A DNA stretch of 64,000 nt from the NCBI GenBank assembly GCA_013396655.1, contig WBMV01008365.1, positions 62,001 to 126,000 on the forward strand, in the 5' to 3' direction. The position numbers and the translations under genes were made by a program. Numbering within the stretch: the stretch's first letter is position 1; each line of letters begins with the position of its first letter. Source of the DNA: Campylorhamphus procurvoides. Taxonomy: Eukaryota > Chordata > Aves > Passeriformes > Dendrocolaptidae. The notes under the pieces are model-generated. The model saw only the letters and a list, made by a program, of their open reading frames with translations, searched no databases and had not been told where the DNA came from. Positions 25,301 through 38,763 of the stretch are shown one piece after another.

Positions 25301-25380
25301 ACATGAATTCCACAGAAGTTGACTCCCTGGGTAGGGTAATGCTCAGAGACATGCTACAAGGCCCCAGCAGCAAGCAGGGC
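19306..25380. other. Unannotated AT-rich unique sequence
   Basis: No repeat family or supported exon was recognised. Open frames stay below about 82 codons. Poly-A and poly-T runs are scattered (for example near 21700 and 22640). Confidence 0.55.
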
Positions 25381-25721
25381 TGTGGGAAGCTGCACCAGGC
25401 CTGTGGATTTCTTGACAGAGCAAGAAGAATTTGACCTTGGCCAGACTGCTGTGTACCCATAAAGATAAGCAACTTGCAGAGAGTGAGAGAACTCAGGAGA
25501 AGCAGAAGATAAGAAACTTGGACGAGTTTGTACAGAGACAGTAGTTTGTAACTGTGGCCAATAGGTGACTGTGTGTAATGAGCACCAAGAAGTTAGTGCA
25601 TGTACACTTAGGAAATATATAAAAGTAGCTGTGTGAAAAAAATAAAGAAGGGGAAGAAGTTTCACTTTTACCTATTCGGGATCTTTGCATGGTTTTTATC
25701 ACGTCCGTCCCAACAACGACA
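25381..25721 (+). mobile_element. ERVK-like solo LTR
   Basis: A 341-bp element begins TGTGGGAAGC and ends AACGACA. It is flanked by CAGGGC on the left and CAGGGG on the right, a possible 6-bp target-site duplication with one mismatch, as expected for ERVK-type integration. It has a TATA box (TATATAAAA, 25616-25624) and AATAAA at 25641-25646 close behind, an arrangement in which the poly(A) signal sits at the start of R. The roughly 75 bases after it would be R/U5. No tRNA primer-binding site (TGG...) follows the right end, so this is a solo LTR. It shares block order with 11917-12213. Confidence 0.6.
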
Positions 25722-25960
25722 CAGGGGAGCCGAGGTGGGGAAGTGATAATAAAGCCCAGGAAACAAACAAAAGGTTTGCCTTTTCCCTGGAGCCTGGTGC
25801 TGCCGTAAACCACTGTGAGGATTTGTGAGTTTTCAGCATCCTTGCCTCCAAAATAAACCTCTTTGAATCCTTTCCACTGCTTTGGCATTTTCTGGGGGGA
25901 ATGCTTGCATATATTTTGTTTTACACAGCTGTTCTGGGTAAAGGACGGTAACACCTCCCC
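25722..25960 (+). other. Possible second LTR-like segment
   Basis: Directly after the ERVK-like LTR there are two more AATAAA-type signals (near 25748 and 25852). They lie in moderately GC-rich sequence with T-rich stretches downstream, unlike the AT-rich flanks. It may be the R/U5 part of another LTR into which the neighbour inserted, or unrelated unique sequence. A 153-codon minus-strand frame at 25493-25954 crosses from here into the LTR and has no recognisable domain. Confidence 0.25.
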
Positions 25961-27972
25961 TTCACTCCCCCTGTTGCTCCCATTCCTCCCATGAGAAAGG
26001 CTTAGTTTTTCTCACTCTACAACTCAACGAAAGCCCAAGATCTCTGTTCTCCCAGTGAGAGGTAAAACTGAAGCACATTAGGTTTGTTAGCAGGCTGTCA
26101 CCATTGGCCTTCTGCAGGGTCTCCAGCACTGCCAGCCCTGATCTGCTGCACATACAGTCCTTCCTGTCCAGCAGTCGGGTCCCTCAGCATTCAAACACAA
26201 CTAAGAGCTTCCAAGTAAAAGGCTGGTTTTTCTTCCTATCAGAGCCCCCAGGTCACCTTGCACTACCTTTCTGCCATAGGGAAGGAAGGGACAGTTCTCA
26301 GGTTTAAGAAGACTGCCTCTGCTCCCCAGATGTCAGCTGGTAGACTCCAGTAGCTCCTTTCATGCTCAGGGCATTGACAAAGAGGGTCAAGCCTGCTGTG
26401 CACAAGTAGAGAAGGTCAGGGATAGCACTACCTTAATGATTTGAATAATCTGCAGATTAGGGCTCAGAAATTAAACTAATTAACAGTGTATCAGTCTCTT
26501 TAGTGCTTTGGGACAGATATGGTTAGTGTTTAAATGACTGGCTTGGACAACACTAAGCAGAGCATGACTGGAGCTCTCCTGCAAATACGCTAAGAAGGCC
26601 ATGATGATTTGAGTTGCGTCATGGTCCAGAGGCAATAACCTGCAAAGCCTTGGTGGCTCCATACACTGCTCCAAATACACTGCATAAAAAATATGCTCAC
26701 CCATATTTTTTTTTTTAGAAAATTAAGCTGTGAGGCTGTTAGAGCCTTAAATTTGCTGACTTTTATGACAGTTGGGAAAAATTCAGTACTGCTACATGCA
26801 GCCAAGTATAGTGCTATTTCACCAGCTGACATGGTGCTGAGTTTGACTGACAGCTGTCAGAATCCAGTGTCTGCAATATTTCGGTTTGGCATTGTGTAAG
26901 AGAGCGGGATCTCTGTGAAACAGCTGTGTCTGAGCACACTTCACCAAACTGCTTCTATTCCAGCATTGACCAGAAGTGTTCCCACCTCCATTTCTGAGGC
27001 ACAGAGTACCAGCATCCTTAAAGGTTTTTCAGAACCTACAGAGTTGTATTTTCAACTTCTCAGAAGGACACTGATGTACCCTCTTCCAGTTTAGACAACT
27101 GCAATTCTCTTCCTGGGCTGCCCACAGCAACATACTGACAACTGGGAACACTGGAAGAGAGATTTCTGAGGATTTTAGAGGTTTCCCAGAAAGACAGTTT
27201 AATGAGATTAAAGCCAACGGAAAGATGAATTCTGAAATAATGTTTTCTGAAATAATGATACTAAGTGTTTTGTTAACTTGAATTAAGTGTTAGCATTTCC
27301 ATTTCATCTACTATAACAATTTATTCAAAACTAAGGGTCATTTTTGGTGATATTCATTTTCTTAACTTAAAATATTTGCTGGCAACAATTCCATTCCTTC
27401 AATTAAATGAAAGAAATATATCAACCCCTATCTACACAAAATTTTGACTTAATGACTGACAATTTTGGTGGGGGCACTATGGCATCCTGTAACCAGGCAC
27501 GTTTATCTCCTGGATGCAGGGGAAGCACACACACAGAAGCCAGCCCAGCACAGCTGCCCCAAAGCCCTGAGAGATCTAGGCTTTTTCTGTCAAGAAGGAT
27601 GAGAGCATTCTGCACAAGGGAATTGTGACTCTCATTTCCGAATGAGCAATAAACTATAATGAGGTGTCAATGTAGCCAGATGGAATAATTTGTACATTGC
27701 TTCCAGTTAAAGAAACTACTGCTGTTCTGTAATTCTTTTCTGTTTTTCTTTTTTTTAACTTTTGTTTGTTCCAGAAGATGCAAAGACACTGAATTAGAAA
27801 GAGGACTTAGGTCTCCGAGCAAATAGCTCTACAAGGAGCATAATAAAAACACTTTTTTCTTTTCCTAGCTGAAATCATATATAGAGAAGATGGAGGATTC
27901 TGGCTTCCCAACACAGATGTATTAGTGATCAGTAGCAGTGCAAGCAAAACACAGGAAAAAATAGTATGAGAG

Positions 27973-27996
27973 ATATATATATATACACACACATAT
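27973..27996. repeat. TA/CA dinucleotide repeat
   Basis: A short AT run passes into CACACACA. Ordinary microsatellite. Confidence 0.85.
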
Positions 27997-30900
27997 TCCT
28001 GCATGTTTATAAATGAAAAATATAAAATATATAATATCTGTTAAATATAGAAAGAGTTCTTTGAGAAACTGGTTCCTAGTAGGCATAAAGCAATCTTAGC
28101 TAAAACCAACAGCTCAGAGCTTGACTCCTTTCCCCTATAATGAAAATTTTAGTTTTTTTTCAGCTGCTGGGTTATTACTGTCACACATGGAAATGGCTAT
28201 TCCTAGTTTAGAGACACAGCAAAGTACTTATTACATCTAAAAATATCCTTGCAAAAATAGCTAATTTTTTAATTGAAAAATTAAATATTCACTTAAATAT
28301 GAATTTAACTGAAGAATATTATAGACTTTTGAAAACCATATGTAAAATAGTCCGTCAGAAACACAAATATCACATTAGGGCTCTTTGATTAGGTTGGTTA
28401 ATCACTAATATAGCACAAGAAATTCCAAATCATCATTAAATTTTTCAGGGAGATAAGGATGCCCTGGAATAGCTAATGTGCCAAATGCAATGGAAACCCC
28501 TGTAGCAGGGCTTCTGGCCAGTCTCATAAAGCAGAGTGAAAGGCTAAAAGAGCACATTTGATGTCAGAGCCAGGTCAAGGGAAGTATTTGCCCAAGTTCA
28601 TAGGAGGTGATGCACCAGTTTCCAATTTGTCACCTCGCCTGTCTCCTGGAGACAGACAATACTGATGTTTTCAATATGCATGTTTCCTACACTGCAGCTT
28701 TCACTGTTCACCTGCGTAACCCCACATGATGCAGCAAGTTCTCTTTGCTTCCTTTTTCCTTTGCCTGTGCCATTTCCTTCGCTGCTGATTTACAGGAACA
28801 TCAATAAGGAGGCAATCAAGGTCCATCAAGAGGTCATCTGCTCTACTTTCCTGACCTTTAAATACGTGTTTCTGCAATGACTACGGAGCAAACAATTGGG
28901 CAGCACATCAGGCCTTCTTCAAGCTTATTTCAGTGCAATCTAAATGTGCACAAAGTCAGCTTTCACACACCACAGCTGTTACTCACTGCCCTACACTCCC
29001 ATAGTTATCTTTAGTCCCTGCACTCTGGAAAATATTCTTAAACCCCAAATTAAGTCTCATTAGCTTAATTCACTGCCAGGAAAAATCACGTCATGAGATG
29101 CAGGATAGTAGCAGTCCTGACCCAACAAGTTCTTGTCATAAAGTCCAAGAGGAGAAGGTGACTTTGCTGTACTCCTGGAAGCTGGTCTCAAACAGTCTTA
29201 TTTCCCCAGCAGAGATGTTCCCATAACTCAGAAGTATTACGACAGACGAAATGGGTCATGCAAAATACCTCAGTGTTATTAACAATCATACTTGTTAAGT
29301 ATAGTAAGCAGATGAAGAAGGAAATCACACGCTCCCAGGGAAAGTAACTTGCTTACATTTCACCTTCTCTGGCATCCTATTTACAGAAGCTTCATTTTTA
29401 CTCTGTTTCATTTTCACATACCTTGCTTTTTTCTACCTAAATCCTTCTCTTCATTTCCGTCAGGGTCATTGCTGAATTCCAATTAAATCATAAAAATGAC
29501 TAAGAACAAAGAGAAGAGCAACATAACGAAAGCAGACCTGAGCAGGAGACAATTGCACAGTGCAGCTATCACAGAGGTCATTTAAAAGTATCATGTCAAA
29601 CAAACGAGCTAATTACAACATGTCTTCAGTGAACCCCAGATAGTACTTCATGGCAGAAAAACTCTATGTCTAACATAAGTTGAAAGACAGGAAGTAAAGC
29701 TTGTATCCAAGACACTGATCCTGCAGCTGTATCTGGAAAACAACCTAGCTTCAAAGTTAAAGGGGCTCTCTTAGAAGGTCAAACCAAAGTAAATGCAAAA
29801 ACTTAAGTCACAAAGCATGAGAAGTATAGGAGCCAACCCAGCTCAGATTAGGTTTACTTCTATGCCTTTCCTTCTGTTGTTACACCATGTTTGAAAGAAG
29901 TGCCTGTTTTTAAGGAAAATGGACTCCTGCCAATGAGGAGTTATGGCAGATTCAGGGCATGAAGAGCACTATGAAGGTGAAAACTGGTATTACCTACACC
30001 AGCAGCTGTCTCATTATTCTCACCTGCTACACTCCTGACTGCAGCAGGTATTGCAGCAGGGAGTTCCAAAAGTCAGCCAGCTGTCTACAAATGTATTTAT
30101 TATTCCTCGTTTCATGCTTATGGTGCTAGCCTTCCTCACCTGTGTGCTGAAAACCTATGAAGAAGAGAGTTACACTGAGCATTAGTCTGTCTGCTCAGAT
30201 GTGCCATCCCTAGTACTCTCACTGGAAATCTCCCTCTGCACCATTTCGTTAGGTCTGCTCAGTTTGTAGTGTAAAATGGAAACAAATACAAATCTGATGT
30301 CTACAAATGCAAAGATTTGTATTTGGTGCCTGGGACAACAATACACCATTCTAGGGACGAGTGAGCATTTTGGGATGGTACAACTCTTGCACAGCACCAT
30401 GAACAGCTTGTTACAGGTGCAGCAGTACTTTCTGAACTATTTCAATAGTTCTTTATACACATCTATATATACTTCTTAAAATAGCTTGGGGTAAAAAAAA
30501 AAACCCAGATGTCTTCAGTGAATTGTTGATCCTTCGATAACAAAGCCAGCAATTTCTGAAACAGCTTTGGGAAAATTCACGTTGGTTTTTAAGCAATAAA
30601 ACAAATTAGTACAATATCTTGAAAGGTTAACAGACAGAATAATCCCATGTATTAGTAGGGGAAGAAGATGAAATTATTAAAAAACTCAATTTATTGCTAT
30701 CTTGTGATGTTGTTTATTATCAATGATAGCATAAAATTACCTCTTTTGCATTCCATAAAGACATAATTCCTGCGCTCAGAGTTATGCATGACTGCCTCTG
30801 CCCTAAGTGCAGAGGATGGACAAGGCAGGTGAAATAAAGGCAGGAAGGCACAAAAGGGCATCGCACAGGGGGACAGAGTGGCTGTGGGAACTCCATAGCT

Positions 30901-33900
30901 AGAGCCATATTCTTTGGATACACCACAGTCTTTGAATGCACAATACAAGGCCTTAAACTGCAGCCTCCCCAGCCTCTGAAAGACACTCAACAAAACATAA
31001 CTAAACCCACAACTCAAATGCCCATTTCATGTATCTGCAGAGAGCAGTGTAGTACAGACCAAATGCTCTTTCTCTTTTGCATAACATCAGAAAAGATTCT
31101 GTGGTTCTTGAACACAGAAACACCTGCTTTTCCCAAGGGCTGGTGGTAAAGGGGAAGGGACCAGCTCATGGTCACTGTGAGCTGGCAAGTTGTCACACAC
31201 ACAGGCATTTCAAAAGGGGCAATGCACTGCATTGCAACAGCTAGGCTGAGCTTGGTAGCTAAGCTGGTTCATTTTGAGCTAGTTAGGTACCTTTCTAAGT
31301 AGATACTCCTCTGATACAGATGAGCAAGCTTTATCCATGCTTCAAGTCCCTTAAAAGCTACATATCTGCTTTAGCAAGTGCTAGGCTTGGGCTAATGTAT
31401 TCTGATGCACAACTGCACACGGTGTTACTGAGGAGCAACAGCTCAGACTCAGCTGTGGGCATGAGCAAAGCAAACTCACACAGACCCGTAAAAGACTGTA
31501 GACATAACTCCAGCCACCCTGTAGTTAGCAGTGTAAGCACACCTCCTAAGGAGTTAAGTCTGATTAATTCCTTAGCACTCCTTCACTGAAACACCAGACA
31601 GAAAATGAGACAGACATTCTTCTCTGAAAACCATATAACACCCCACCATTACCCAAAATACATTCAGAGTATCACCTCCCACTTCCTACCACCACAGCCT
31701 TTCAGAAGATAATGTATGAGCACAGGACCAAAAAGAAGGAAATCTCCCTTTTCCCCAGAGCGTATCAAATACACCCTAGAGCAGATCCCTTCCATTTTCC
31801 CACCACAGCTGGCAGAGGTTTTCTAACTGTCAACAAAACACCAAGTTCACACCACCATTCCCTCCAGGCCCCCAAATCTTCCTCCCCACCAACAAGCACT
31901 TGAAAAGGATGACAGGGCGCAGCCACCACAACATTAGCCCTCCACCATTTAACAGTTTGGTTTTCTACATGAATGACTTTGCCATATCTGAAACTTCTTG
32001 TTCCATCATCCCACAACAGCTTGCAAGTCGCAGTGTAGAAGTTCTTCTCTTCCTCAATGAATAAATTATGCTTGTCCTAAAGAATATGCTTGTATAGCAC
32101 AAAGTCTCAAAACATAAAACGTTTTCCATTTTTGGATTTATTTTTTAGATGGAAAAGACTACTAACATTGCCTCGTACAATGGAAAGAGGAAAGAATTAA
32201 AAAGGAAGGCAAAAAATGCAAAAACTCCACAGACGGGAGAAAAGAAAAACGTTTCCTTTGGCAAAACCAAGACTTAGTGCAAAGAACAAGGAAAAGATGA
32301 AGGACAGATCTCAAAATGTAACTTGATATGCATGGTGACACAGCGTATAGAAACTATTAACTTTAGAAATGGGAATGTGCCAGAAATCTCATCCAGTTCC
32401 ACACTCATGAATGGAGTTCAAAGGCAGCTCACTGGCAGTTGTGGAGGCCAGACCATCCTCCCTCAAGTCCTTTTTCTGCCTGTGATGTTCCCAGTTGCTC
32501 TGCAGAGGTAGGTAAGGCGTCCCAGAAAGCGAGAAAGCCTTGAAAGGAGCAGCACTGGGGATAGATAGTTTAACACCATCTAGTCTTTTTTCCCCTCCTT
32601 GGTTTGGGCACCAGCCTGTCTGGTGTGAGCAGAAGAGACCAAGAGTGAGTCAGTGGCACCTGACTCTCATCCAAGGGACTAAGATACTCTGAAACTGCTC
32701 CTACTTCAACCAAGACTACTAGCCAGCCCATGGGATGCTGAGAGCAGTGCCCCAGCCTCAAATCTGTTGCTGGTTGTACTGGGGCCAGTTTGATATCTTG
32801 CCATTCCATATGTATACACTTTAAATCTGTTTGCAATGAGGCTTTCATATTTACTACTCTTCTGTGGTGGGATCCTGTAAGAAAGCACACAGTTATATGA
32901 CTCCCCATTCCCCCAGCACACCTTCAAAGCCTTCCACATAAAAGATGGAGAAAGACCTTTTCAGAACACAGGCTATGAGACACACTGGCTTCATGTGCCA
33001 CCACCCATGTTTTCATTTCAGCTACTATGTGGAGTACAAAGAAACACCAAGCAGTAACTTGGGTTCTTTTGGCACTTTGCAATCAGTGGAGTTGAACGTC
33101 CTGCTTGCACTCCCTGTTTGTTCTGGAAAGACAATATGGTGATTTCTACTAAATGAAGGATGTGCCTATGACAAATCTGCAACAAAAAGCCATGCCAAGT
33201 ACTGGTCTACTGCCTTTTTTTAAACATGTAGTAAGCAAAGGTGTTAAAAACTAAAACATAGTAGGAATAATGCAGCATTGCTGAGCTTTTTGCCATCTGT
33301 CAAGTCTGCAATATTTTCAAACTATCTCAAGTGTATAACTAAATCATCACATCTCTCCTCCTGTGAAATAATAAAATAGAATGCAATTGCTAATGCAGTA
33401 CATTTAACCTCTAACAGGAGTTTGTATGTTTGTGCAGAACTATAAGCCAACTGTTACTGCATGCCAGAAGGTTTCTGGCAGCCTTCCGAAGGATTTGTCA
33501 AAAAACAATTTGGATGCCCATTGCAGCTAATGTGGAGCCACAGACCAACTGATGCCATATATCACAATACTGTCAACAGCAGCCTTTGTAGCTAATAAAA
33601 ATCTTGGGCTGGTAGATTTATTGCTGTGGACAAAAGCACCGTGTCTTTCTTTTCCCAGCGCCTCCATGACTTGATGAATATCACACTTTTTCCCTCAATT
33701 ACCTCCTAATCAGTAGGCAGGTTGCTGATTGCTCTACAGTGACCAGGCAAGGTCTCACCTCCTGCTTTACATCTACCGAGATGGCTGGGGAATGTTTTGA
33801 TTCACAGACAGTCCAGGTGAGATCTGAATCATGTCCATTAGATTTTGTGTGCAGGAATTAAGCAGGAAGCCTCCTTGGAACAACCAGCTGGGCTCATTGC

Positions 33901-35819
33901 TTTTTGTTTTCTATCTCCTACATGAAACTCATGGAACCAGTTTATTTGTGTCCAAGGTTCAATTAAAAAAGATTACACTTTTTTTAGTGTAAAGAAAGCA
34001 AATGAGAAATGAGTGACTCCAATTACTGTTACCTGTGGATTTTAAACTGTCCTACCCATCTTAGGAAAATAATTAACTAACTCTTCTATTCTGTAAGATC
34101 TTCAAACAGCTTAGTCTGCAATTTTCTGCTTTTCTGCCCTCTTGCTGATACAATTTAATCTTCCAAGTTTATTGACAGTAAATGTAATAAATTTTTATCT
34201 TCTCAGAAGAAAATTCTGGTGCTTTGGACCCTGCTAATACTGTGGTTCTTTAGGATGATATAAACTTTGCATAATGAGTTACTATTGAATATTAACAACT
34301 GAAATATTAATAATTAAAAGAATGGCTTTGATTTTCCAGATTATGGCCACCTAAGGATCACCACTGAACAGAAGGGAAGTTTGAACAGAAGCAAAGCTGT
34401 GAAAATAAAAAGGGTGGAGAACTTGAGAAGGGAGGGAAAATTCCTTCAAGGTAATAAAAGAAAAATCTAGCAGTGTGACTGAAGAACTATAAGGGCTTAT
34501 TTGATGCAAAGCATGCTTCACTTTTGCTTTAAACACTCTAAACCATACGGGCAGGCTTTCTTTTGGTGCACCCCCAAATGCTTTATTTCTCACAGTAAGA
34601 GAAACTGCAATATATTGCAGGTTATAGTTTTAACTAAGAAAGGTGTGGGACTGACAGATCAAAATCACCACTGAACTATTTCAGCAACCAAGACTGTTGC
34701 ATTGGTGAGACCAAGAAGGGATGAAAATAAAAGTCCACGTGCCTAAAGGGCAGGCGGTGCTAAAGTCAAAACAGTGCAGAGCTCAAAAATAAAACAGCAC
34801 TATCTTTACTGAAAAAACTGGCAGAGAGCTACAATTTGCTAGCTTAAGGAGTGGGAGATGCACAGGAGGCTCTAGAGGACTGAAGCCAGGCCTGATAAGC
34901 AAAGAAGAGAATAAAAATGACCAAGCTAGGAATAGAAAAACAATGGCTAACATGGATGTCTAACATTAGTCCACTGCTTTTAGTAACTGCTTTCACCAGC
35001 TAAGGGCCTGCTTCTGAATTCCAGGGTCCTGAATCAAAATAGCCAAATTTATTCCCACCTACAGTGCTAAAGATCATCTTCCACAGTAATGTCATTTTAG
35101 CATTTTAAAATGTATGCATGCGTGTGCATACCACCCCCCATGTCCTAAATCAGCCTTTTGGTCCTCAATGAGCTGAGATCTCTGCAAGACTCCTCATCTT
35201 GAAGAAAAGAGTTCACCAGCTGCCATGGTGTGGTGGAACCACAAGGAAAAGATCACTTGTTCAAAGAAAACTGCTTTACATGGAATAACAAAACCCCAAA
35301 GCCCAGCATACAAATTTCTATTGTTCCTGAGATCTTCAAAAAGCTTTTTTAATATACTTCAGGGCTCCAATAGATTAAAACCACAAAATATTTTCAAAAC
35401 CCATTCAGACTGTCACATCACACATGGAGTGCAATGCACAAGATAGATGTCATTGCACCAGAGGGACTAAATATAGAAATGCAGAGGTAATGTTTAATCT
35501 TTCAGCAGCAAAGGGGAGTTTTGCAATGGAATTTCAAGAGATGTGGAACTGACACCTGTAGGAGTACATGCTGGATCTTCATCCCTGGGGTAAATTAGCA
35601 AAAAAAAAACCCAGAAAAACATCTTTTTGTTTCTAAAGAGGGCCAGCAGATTTTTTGTGTGTTAATGTCTGTAGGCTCCTGAGCTGGTTAACAACTCTGC
35701 CATTGTATCACAGTACCTGCTTGCTTGCTCTCTCACCAACAGACATTTTTATACTCAAAAAAGAAAAAGAAAAGCCAAGTAATTAACAAGAGCAACTCTA
35801 ACTTGTAATGGACTAGTTA

Positions 35820-35892
35820 AACCTAAATGCCTGTAGTACTACTCACCCTAATGTCTGTAGTACTCAACCTAAATGCCTGTAGTACTACTCAC
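35820..35892. repeat. Tandem duplication, 46-bp period
   Basis: A 27-bp block starting AACCTAAATGCCTGTAG at 35820 recurs exactly at 35866. Between them lies a shortened third copy (CTAATGTCTGTAGTACTCA). The array therefore has three versions of a CTGTAGTACT core. Confidence 0.9.
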
Positions 35893-37592
35893 TGCCACCT
35901 TTTCCATATGTTTTTTAATGAGCTTCAGGGAGAAAAGAGTCCCATGAAGAATGGAGCATGTATGACACAAGTTGAGGAGCAGAAAAGAGCGTAGAGCAGT
36001 TGGCACCCATGCCACCATCACCTCCATTGGTAACTTGTTTGGTTCTTCCAGCTGGGATTACCACAAAAGGTGTTGCTTGTGGAAGCAGTTGGATACCTTT
36101 CAGCATGAACATGGAGTGGTGGCAGCAGACAGCTTCCTGAAAGAGCAAATTCTAAAGGAGATATTCAGCTGAATAGCAGAGTAAAGATGCAGGGAACCAG
36201 ACCACTGACCTTCTTCCCACTGCTGACCTGGGGTGAACCCAGAACAGCTACTGAGAGAAGAACAGCTCTCTTAACCTTCCTTTGGTTTCTAAATGCTTTC
36301 TTTTTTAAACAGTGGGCTTCATTCTCAGCAGATAGATTTTGCATAGCTCCCTTATAACCAGTGAACCATGTCTGTTTACGCAAGATGAACATCTAGTCCT
36401 ATACTTTCAATGGCTTTCCAGTTTTAGATGGACTGGAAAATTAAGATTTCTCAGTTCTAAATGCATTCCTGATCCTCTCTTCTTCCTAATGTGTCTACCC
36501 CCCTTTCTTCTCCCTTTCATTTTAACCTACAATTTTTCAGGTCATTTAGTTCAGAATGCAAACACAGATGAGTTATTAGGAGTTGAACATTGCCAACTGT
36601 GCATGTAATGTGACTTTGTTTCACAAGGAGTAATAAGCATATCCTCACTAACAAAAAAATAAGGAATCACAGTTCAGGAAGACATGATACAACACGAGGA
36701 GCCTTACTAAATGCTCTTTTACCTGAAATCTTGATGGAACTTTTTCAAGTACTTTTGAACTGAGGATATAAGCTGAGAGTAGCAGAAAGGACTTAGCCAG
36801 TGAAATTAGCTATAATTTTATGTACTGTCACCACTATGTCACCAGGATGGAAAAATAAAAAGATCATCTAGAGGGGAAAGGGTAATAATGGGTGGTTTTC
36901 AACATGTCAGATACAAAATGCTGCAGAAATGTTGAGGCTGGAAAAGGGCTAGGCTAAAAGGGAAAGGGTGATGGTCGCACAGGATTGGAGAAAGTAAGAG
37001 CTGACCCCTAAAAAGTATCCTTTTTTTATTTTTTTAACAAGCTGATCCTCTAGGCTTAGAATTTAACTTGTTTTAACTGCTGTTTTATTACTTTTTCCAT
37101 TTTGCCATGACAAGTTAATGATTTTTGCAAAAATGTACCATGACAAATCTGCCCCTGCAGGTGACTTTACACACACTATGCTCACAAAAGACTTTGATCC
37201 CTCTTCTCTTTTTAGGTTTTTTTCTTTGTAATGTGTTTTCAGAGTTTATTTCTTTCTATCAGAAGATTAAAAGAGAGAAAAAAAGGCACTGAGGAAGTAG
37301 TAGGCAGGACACCATCCAACATAGTACTGATAAACCAAGAGGTAGAAACTAAAGGAAGGTTTACAGCTGAGTTCACTGACATCTCCACCTCTTGTAAGTG
37401 CAGTGAGTCATTTGCAGTCCTGTCTATGTGTCAAGGACATTCAACATGGTACTTTGATGGTTGCAAGGCACTGAAGAGAGGAGCAACTGCCCCAGAGGAA
37501 TCACAACACTGATGTGTCCCTGCCATCGCACTTTTACACTCCCTGCCTTGTGCTGTCAGGAATAGCTGAAAACACTGGCAGAATGACTCTCA

Positions 37593-37625
37593 TACCTGAA
37601 GGTTATCTTAGGAAATCTTCAGGTA
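37593..37625. repeat. 9-bp inverted repeat TACCTGAAG/CTTCAGGTA
   Basis: Two perfectly complementary 9-bp arms are separated by 15 bases. The right arm together with the next bases reads CAGGTAAG, a full splice-donor consensus on the + strand. No exon was recognised next to it. Confidence 0.7.
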
Positions 37626-38637
37626 AGCCCACCTGTGAACCCATGTAATGCCCACGTACACTGCTGATTGTGGTGCTACACACACACCTCCCACCACTGG
37701 AGCGATCCATCATTGAAGCTCCACACTGTACTGCCACCAGGAGATGCAGTCCAGCTTCCTGTCTCAGAGGGAAACTTCCCACCTCCTCAGAAAACTAGGC
37801 TTTATTACTTTGGATCATATCCCCAGTAAAATTGCTACCTGATACCTGTGAATGGAAATAATAACAGCTGTTGCACAGCGGCTAGGAAGAGAAGATGGGG
37901 GCTTTATAAACCTTATAACTTCTGAAGAATATTCCTTTTGAAGCTAGACATACATTTTAATCAGCTGCTTTCATCATTATCCATGAATGAATTATTAATT
38001 AGTCCTCTTGACTAAAAATATCATTTCCAGCTTGCTGCAAAAATACACACACATGCACAGACACAGAGACAAACATGAAAAAATAATACAAGAAAAGGAA
38101 GATATTGCACATCATTAGCACCAGAGTGAAGGCTGAGTATTTGATCTTAGTTTAATTATGAATGCGTAGTTTGAAAGAACATTTCCACATCACCAGTCAA
38201 TAAAGCTGGTGTGTGCACTTGGGTGTAAGACAAGTTAAGAGGCAGTATTGGCAATGGCTTATTTTTCAGCAGCTTCACTCACTATGTTAATAGGGGTGTG
38301 TGCATAAGTACCTGTACAAACATATGCCTTACTAAAATGCCTTTCGTCTTGTGATTTCATATTCAAAACTGGGAAAAAACCAACAACTCAACCTTGCAGC
38401 TATTTCTGACTACATGGCAATCCAAGGCTTCAGCCCCTGTAGGAACCCTGGGGCAGAGAGAGCCTTTGACCCCAAACTTGTGTGGGCACAAGGAAAAGAA
38501 AAGAAAAATCCTAAGAGGAATTACCACCATTTTACTTTACAGATGGGAAAACAAGAAAAAACAGCAGAGATAACTTACCCATGTCTCTACCCAAGCTCTC
38601 CCAAGGAAAACCTATTAGGCTGCATGATTCCTTTCGC

Positions 38638-38678
<41 letters not shown>

Positions 38679-38763
38679 AATCTATCATCTATCCATCCAT
38701 CCATCCATCCATCCATCCATCCATCCATCCACCCATCCCCACATCCATCCCCACATCCATCCA
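38638..38763. repeat. Compound tetranucleotide microsatellite TATC/ATCC
   Basis: About ten TATC units (38638-38678) and a short mixed junction are followed by about ten ATCC units (38691-38731). An interrupted tail with ACATCCATCCCC-type units follows. Reading frames through it give repeating Tyr-Leu-Ser-Ile and His-Pro-Ser-Ile peptides, which explains the 245-codon open frame here. Confidence 0.95.

Larger units (their letters stand above)
25961..38637. other. Unannotated unique sequence
   Basis: Long AT-rich stretch without a recognised transposon, exon or RNA gene. It includes a TA/CA dinucleotide patch at 27973-27996, a small tandem duplication at 35820-35892 and an inverted repeat at 37593-37625. 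Several AT-rich patches with TAAT and ATTA motifs (for example 28240-28480 and 37960-38010) could be conserved enhancers, but nothing in the sequence alone shows it. Confidence 0.5.

Noticed and set aside
25493..25954. 153-codon minus-strand open frame
   Set aside because: It crosses an ERVK-like LTR boundary in antisense and has no recognisable domain.
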